Source: Candidatus Firestoneibacteriota bacterium
Lineage (GTDB): Bacteria; Oederibacteriota; D2-FULL-39-29
DNA length: 36,149 nt
Assembly: GCA_903928075.1 (NCBI GenBank)
Contig: CAIYPD010000124.1
Location: 1-36,149 of the forward strand
Reading direction: 5' to 3'
In this document: one piece after another, positions 32,468-36,149 of the stretch
Position numbering within the stretch: the stretch's first letter is position 1
How the letters are laid out: every line of letters starts with the position of its first letter
Position numbers and translations under genes: made by a program
Notes under the pieces: model-generated
The model's input: the letters and a program-made list of their open reading frames with translations, nothing else
Told to the model about the DNA's origin: nothing
Databases searched by the model: none

Positions 32468-33808
32468 TTACTCTATATCGAAGTCTTTTATCTTTTCCCA
32501 TAAGGTTTTCGGGGTTATTCCGAGTATTTCAGCTGCTTTCTTTTTTACGCCTGCAGAATGTTCCAGTGCCCTAATAATGTGCTCTTTTTCTGTTTCGCGG
32601 AGAGCCTTCTTCAAAGAAACAGCTTTCCAGGCATCCTTCTTCCTGAAATGCTCGGGCAATAAATCAGGCGTTATGGTCTCCTTTTCAGAAAGACAAACCA
32701 TACTTTCTATAAGATTTTCAAGTTCCCGGACATTCCCCGGCCAGGCATATTTAATCAGCAAAAGCATTGCCTCGGGGGATATTTTAACGGCTTTTTTTGT
32801 GTTTTTATTGTAGTACGCAAGAAAATGGTTTACCAGAAGCGGAATATCCGAAGGCCTCTCCCGTAAGGCCGGCAATTTTACAAGAACCACATTTAGCCGG
32901 TAATAGAGGTCCTCCCGGAAAGTTCCTTCAAGGATCTTCTTCTTTAAATCTGTTTTTGTGGCAGAGATGACCCGGACATCGGCTTTAAGGGTTTCAGAAC
33001 TTCCCACTCTTTCAAATTCTCTCTCCTGAAGTACCCGGAGTAATTTTACCTGGACGGCAGGACTTAAATCGTCAATATCATCAAGAAAGATGGTCCCCTT
33101 ATTTGCCAGTTCAAACCGGCCTATCCGCATTTTAACGGCGTCTGAAAAAGCGCCTTTTTCATGCCCGAAGAGCTCGCTTTCAAGAAGCGTCTCCGGCAGA
33201 GCCGAACAATTCACCTTAACCAGCGGGCCGAATTTTCTCTCGCTTAAAGCATGAATTGCGTCCGCAATAAGTTCTTTTCCCGTACCGCTTTCGCCTTCGA
33301 TCATTATCGTTGTGTTTCCGGGAGAAGCTATTTCAATAGTTTTATATATTTTCTGCATCAGCGGATTTTTTCCGACAATGTTATTTAATGAATTCCTTTC
33401 TCCGAGCCGTTCCTTAAGCAGCAGATTCTCTTTCCTTAAAGAACTCAATTCAAGGGCATTTTTTATGATTTGGGAAAGTTCTTCAAACAGGAACGGTTTT
33501 CCTATGTAATCAAAAGCGCCGAGTTTCATCGCCGAGACCGCAGTCTCCACGGTCCCGTAAGCCGTCATCATAATACAGGGGACATCGGAAACGGTATTTT
33601 TTATCCTCTTAAGCAGAGTAACCCCGTCCATCTTGGGAAGTTTAATGTCCATAAGTACCAGGTCAAAACCGCCTTCCTTGAATTTTGCAAGTGCCTGCAA
33701 ACCATCGGTCGCCCCCGTTACTTCATAACCTTCGCGGGTAAGATTGTCCCTGAGCATATTTAACATTAGATCGTCGTCTTCCACAACCAGCAGTTTAATC
33801 TTTGGCAT
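32468..33808 (-). CDS. Sigma-54-dependent response regulator (NtrC/AtoC family)
   Basis: A 446-residue enhancer-binding protein. The receiver domain (1-120) has Glu10-Asp11-Asp12, phospho-acceptor Asp54 and Lys104. The AAA+ domain (about 145-375) has Walker A GESGTGKE (172-179) and a sigma-54 contact loop GAFSDA at 219-224, a variant of GAFTGA. The C-terminal Fis-type helix-turn-helix ends at 446 (KKAAEILGITPKTLWEKIK). Its start overlaps the histidine-kinase stop by 14 bases, so the two form a pair. The nearest downstream target is the sigma-54 promoter at 32364-32379. Confidence 0.95.
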   Translation of the reverse strand: MPKIKLLVVEDDDLMLNMLRDNLTREGYEVTGATDGLQALAKFKEGGFDLVLMDIKLPKMDGVTLLKRIKNTVSDVPCIMMTAYGTVETAVSAMKLGAFDYIGKPFLFEELSQIIKNALELSSLRKENLLLKERLGERNSLNNIVGKNPLMQKIYKTIEIASPGNTTIMIEGESGTGKELIADAIHALSERKFGPLVKVNCSALPETLLESELFGHEKGAFSDAVKMRIGRFELANKGTIFLDDIDDLSPAVQVKLLRVLQEREFERVGSSETLKADVRVISATKTDLKKKILEGTFREDLYYRLNVVLVKLPALRERPSDIPLLVNHFLAYYNKNTKKAVKISPEAMLLLIKYAWPGNVRELENLIESMVCLSEKETITPDLLPEHFRKKDAWKAVSLKKALRETEKEHIIRALEHSAGVKKKAAEILGITPKTLWEKIKDFDIE

Positions 33809-34928
33809 TTTTTGTTTTCCTTAAAACCGGAAGCGTCACCGTAACCATAGTACCCGCGCTTTCCGGATTATCAGCTATCTCCAGCGTCCCCTGTGAAATC
33901 TGAATAATATTATAGCTTATAAAGAGTCCGAGGCCCACCCCTTCGCCCACTTCTTTAGTCGTGTAAAAAGGCGAAAAGATCTTGTCCCGGTCTTTTTGTT
34001 CTATCCCCTTACCGGTGTCAGAAAAATTCATACTAATTTTATTATTCTTAAGCGAAGAAGTTATAGTGAGCTGTTTTTTTGCCGTACCGGACATTGCTTC
34101 AACGGCATTTTTAATTATATTCGTAAAAACCTGCTGTATCTGGGACGAACTCGTATAAACGGCCGGCAGTCCCTCTTTCAAGTCAACTTTCAATATAACT
34201 TTTTCCTCCTGTATTTTGTGCTGCATAAATTCCAGGATCTCCCTCAGTACTTTGTTTAGATCCACAGGCTCCGTAACTCTTCTTCCCGAATATAAAAGAA
34301 TCTGCTTTATTATATTTTCTATCCGGAAAAGTCCTTTTAAACTTAACTCCAGGTATTTTCGGTTATCTCCGGTTATGCCCGGGTTAGCCAGCACGGTCCT
34401 GAGATAATTGACAATTGCCCCGAGTGGATTGTTTATTTCATGTGCAATACCGGCGGAAAACCGGCTTAGAGCAGCAACCCTTGAGGCTTGATGCAGTTTC
34501 TCCTGGACTTCTTCAAGCTCGGTAGTTCTTTCCAGAACATTTTTTTCAAGATTATTTCTTTCTTTTGTTATTTCCCGGCTCTTCTTATCAAGTTTTTTTA
34601 ACAGGTGAATACTCGAGATCTTAAATTCATTCAGCTTCCGTTCTGTTTTCTTTAACTCGGCATGCTCAAGTTCCAATTTCTCTCTGACGCCGATAAATTG
34701 CGAGGATAAAAGCCGGAGGGTCTTCTGCCAGGTCTCCGTATTCAGATTATTCTTGAAGACTTCACAGGCCATACAAGCCTCAACCTTTTCCAGCCATACT
34801 CCGCCCGGCTCCTCATTACAGAAGGTACCGCTTGTAAGCCAGCACTCAAGGTCGGAGGACAAAAAAGCAGGGCATTCTGTCTTTTTGCATTTAAAATACT
34901 CGTGACAACGGACGGGCTTATTATTCAT
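33795..34928 (-). CDS. Soluble sensor histidine kinase with N-terminal cysteine cluster
   Basis: A 377-residue kinase without membrane helices. Residues 1-60 hold seven cysteines (Cys8, 14, 19, 29, 37, 52 and 55) in the pattern RCHEYFKCKKTECPAF, ECW and CMACEVFK. This recalls the Cys/Trp-rich modules found in signalling proteins of anaerobes, likely a metal or Fe-S site. A coiled coil (about 85-150) leads to the HisKA motif AGIAHEINNPLGAIVNYL with His163, then the HATPase domain (NIIKNAVEAM, DTGKGI, GVGLGLFISYNII). It would phosphorylate the overlapping sigma-54 regulator in response to an intracellular redox or metal cue. Start is 4 bases after the split-barrel gene. Confidence 0.92.
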   Translation of the reverse strand: MNNKPVRCHEYFKCKKTECPAFLSSDLECWLTSGTFCNEEPGGVWLEKVEACMACEVFKNNLNTETWQKTLRLLSSQFIGVREKLELEHAELKKTERKLNEFKISSIHLLKKLDKKSREITKERNNLEKNVLERTTELEEVQEKLHQASRVAALSRFSAGIAHEINNPLGAIVNYLRTVLANPGITGDNRKYLELSLKGLFRIENIIKQILLYSGRRVTEPVDLNKVLREILEFMQHKIQEEKVILKVDLKEGLPAVYTSSSQIQQVFTNIIKNAVEAMSGTAKKQLTITSSLKNNKISMNFSDTGKGIEQKDRDKIFSPFYTTKEVGEGVGLGLFISYNIIQISQGTLEIADNPESAGTMVTVTLPVLRKTKNAKD

Positions 34929-34932
34929 TTGC

Positions 34933-35397
34933 TCAAAACCTGAGAATTGTCGGAGGAAGCTGGTCCAGCACTTCGCTATAAATCCGGTATCTTACAAATT
35001 TTGGGGTGAGTTTTACAAAATCAAACTGAGCGGGAATTCCTGCTTCGAGGGCTACATCTGCAAAAGGATTACGGCCTTTTAACATCAAAAGAGCGGTATT
35101 AATTTCTTTTTGAAGAGTAAGAGTTTGCGCCTGTCCGTTTATTTCCACTTCCCAGGACCTGTCGAAAGGATCTTCCAGAGCGTAAACAAGCATAGACAGG
35201 CCTGTTTCTATATTTACCTGTTCGATCATAGGGCTTCTTTTAAGGGACATAAGGTAGCAGACAAAACGGTCATCAACACCGTAATACATAACCCTTGATC
35301 TTAAAAGATTTTCTTTGCCGTCTTTTGTACTGACAACAGCTATCTCTTTTTCCCTCAAGTGCAAAAGTATCTCTTTTTCATCATGAATTTTAGACAT
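34933..35397 (-). CDS. Pyridoxamine 5'-phosphate oxidase-like FMN split-barrel protein
   Basis: A 154-residue protein with the flavin split-barrel pattern: IAVVSTKDGKENLLRSRVMYY, then DDRFVCYLMSLKRSPMIEQV and SWEVEINGQAQTLT, and a C-terminal KFVRYRIYSEVL. Members bind FMN or F420/heme and act as oxidoreductases or flavin sensors. The substrate cannot be told here. It is the first gene of the operon with the histidine kinase and sigma-54 regulator, so a role in redox sensing is possible but inferred from position only. The start is preceded by AGAGGA. Confidence 0.75.
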   Translation of the reverse strand: MSKIHDEKEILLHLREKEIAVVSTKDGKENLLRSRVMYYGVDDRFVCYLMSLKRSPMIEQVNIETGLSMLVYALEDPFDRSWEVEINGQAQTLTLQKEINTALLMLKGRNPFADVALEAGIPAQFDFVKLTPKFVRYRIYSEVLDQLPPTILRF

Positions 35398-35427
35398 TTT
35401 TCCTCTTAGTCCGGTGCATTTTAGACC

Positions 35428-35456
35428 ATACTACCGTATAAACAATAGATTGTCAA
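35428..35456 (-). promoter_or_regulatory. Sigma-70-type promoter of the split-barrel/kinase/regulator operon
   Basis: The minus strand has a perfect TTGACA (35456-35451), a 17-base spacer, and TAGTAT (35433-35428). Transcription would begin near 35421, leaving a leader of about 25 bases before the split-barrel start. The rest of 35457-35562 shows no gene or clear terminator. Confidence 0.7.
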
Positions 35457-35562
35457 GAAATAGAAGATTTTGCCGGTTAGAGGGAAACAGCATTGGTTTT
35501 CACTTAAAAAACAGGGATTCGATGCTTCTTTTTGCCGTCTCCCGAATCTCAAGAGTTTTTGC

Positions 35563-36149
35563 CTACTTCCCTACAATTGAGGGGGTAACAAAAATTACCA
35601 GTTCGGATTCCTGTTTCAGGGTTTCGGTTGAACGGAATAAACCGCCCAAAATAGGCAATTCGGAAAGCAAAGGGATCCCCGTCTCCCTCTTTAGCTCTTC
35701 TGTCTGCAGCAGGCCGCCTATCACTATGGTTCCGCCTTTTTTGACATAAAGGGAAGTATCCGCCCAGCGGGTTTTGAGGGCAGGAACAACCGAGCCGTTA
35801 TAGCTCACGCCTGCGGAAAAATCCAGATTACTTACTTCAACTCTTATCACACAGTTAATATTGTCCAGCACATCGGAAGTGGGCTCAATATCCAGTTTGA
35901 CCCCGTAGGTCTTCCAGTCGATATGGACACTGCTGTCACTTTGCCCGCCATTTTGAATCATTACGGGAATCTCGCCGCCGGAGAGGAATTTCGCCTTAAA
36001 ACCGGAGATAGTCAGCAGTCTTGGTTTCGCTAATACTTTAGCATAGCCGTTTTTTATCAACGCGTCAATTTTCACCTGAACTTTCTTCAGGCGTTCAAAA
36101 TCCCCGACTTGAAAAAGCGGCGGCAGGGTCTTCTCCGAAAGTTCCAGAG
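35563..36149 (-). CDS. Secretin C-terminal domain (CpaC/PilQ/GspD type), 5' end beyond the window
   Basis: Secretins form the outer-membrane channel of type II secretion, type IV pilus or Tad systems. The visible 194 codons include GYAKVLAKPRLLTISGFKAK, the gate-region GGEIPVMIQ, then VKLDIEPTSDVLDN and VVPALKTRWADTSLYV. The closing signature GGTIVIGGLLQ, PLLSELPILGGLFRS and ESELVIFVTPSIV follows. The SNLDFS and VPALKTR blocks are closest to Tad-type CpaC secretins. An internal ATG at 36075 is not the start; the frame stays open to the window edge. It ends about 107 bases before the promoter of the next operon. Confidence 0.92.
   Translation of the reverse strand, partial: LELSEKTLPPLFQVGDFERLKKVQVKIDALIKNGYAKVLAKPRLLTISGFKAKFLSGGEIPVMIQNGGQSDSSVHIDWKTYGVKLDIEPTSDVLDNINCVIRVEVSNLDFSAGVSYNGSVVPALKTRWADTSLYVKKGGTIVIGGLLQTEELKRETGIPLLSELPILGGLFRSTETLKQESELVIFVTPSIVGK

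Noticed and set aside
32425-32470. Terminator of the sigma-54 activator gene
   Set aside because: The 12-bp dyad is AT-rich, lacks a T tract on the minus strand, and has a third half site alongside, which fits a protein-binding site better.

Overview
The window is a Gram-negative bacterial chromosome segment in which every supportable gene lies on the minus strand, so transcription runs from high to low coordinates. The outer-membrane barrels, the secretin, the multiheme c-type cytochromes and the siroheme-dependent (Ahb) heme route point to an anaerobic or microaerobic respiring bacterium with many cytochromes. I cannot assign a phylum from the sequence; the window has moderate GC and AT-rich spacers.

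Layout from the left edge: (1) 1-389, the 5' end of tuf preceded by tRNA-Thr(GGT), with a near-consensus sigma-70 promoter. (2) 471-7802, a compact run read as bactofilin, serS, tsaD, phosphate transporter pit, DUF47/PhoU-like partner, apt, a small outer-membrane-type protein, a DUF116 protein and larC. (3) 7803-8575, a long spacer with a CAT-anticodon tRNA (probably Ile2), a second degenerate copy of that tRNA's 3' end, a hairpin-rich GC island and a 57-bp direct repeat. (4) 8576-28498, a run of 20 closely packed genes: cytochrome c maturation system II (ccsB, resB, ccsA/hemX-like), tetrapyrrole synthesis (hemA, precorrin-2 dehydrogenase, hemC, cobA-hemD, hemB), the Ahb heme branch (ahbC, ahbD, ahbA, ahbB), four multiheme cytochromes with 35 predicted heme sites, a four-cluster ferredoxin, an NrfD-type quinol subunit, hemL and tatA. 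(5) 28762-32454, a decaheme MtrA/PioA/DmsE-type cytochrome plus a 750-residue outer-membrane barrel, ending in a strong terminator and preceded by a consensus-quality sigma-54 promoter and an upstream dyad. (6) 32468-35456, an FMN split-barrel protein, a cysteine-rich soluble histidine kinase and an NtrC-family sigma-54 activator in one operon. (7) 35563-36149, the C-terminal part of a CpaC/PilQ/GspD-type secretin.

How it fits together (inference from families and order): the cell makes glutamate-derived heme through siroheme, ligates it to apocytochromes with CcsB/ResB, and uses inner-membrane quinol modules (an 11-heme c plus cytochrome b fusion, a NapC-like 15-heme protein, and NrfD/FeS/tetraheme) to exchange electrons with periplasmic cytochromes. 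The decaheme/porin pair would carry electrons across the outer membrane. The neighbouring histidine kinase/sigma-54 activator probably controls that conduit through the promoter at 32364-32379. A truncated receiver-domain gene lies inside the predicted leader of the conduit mRNA.
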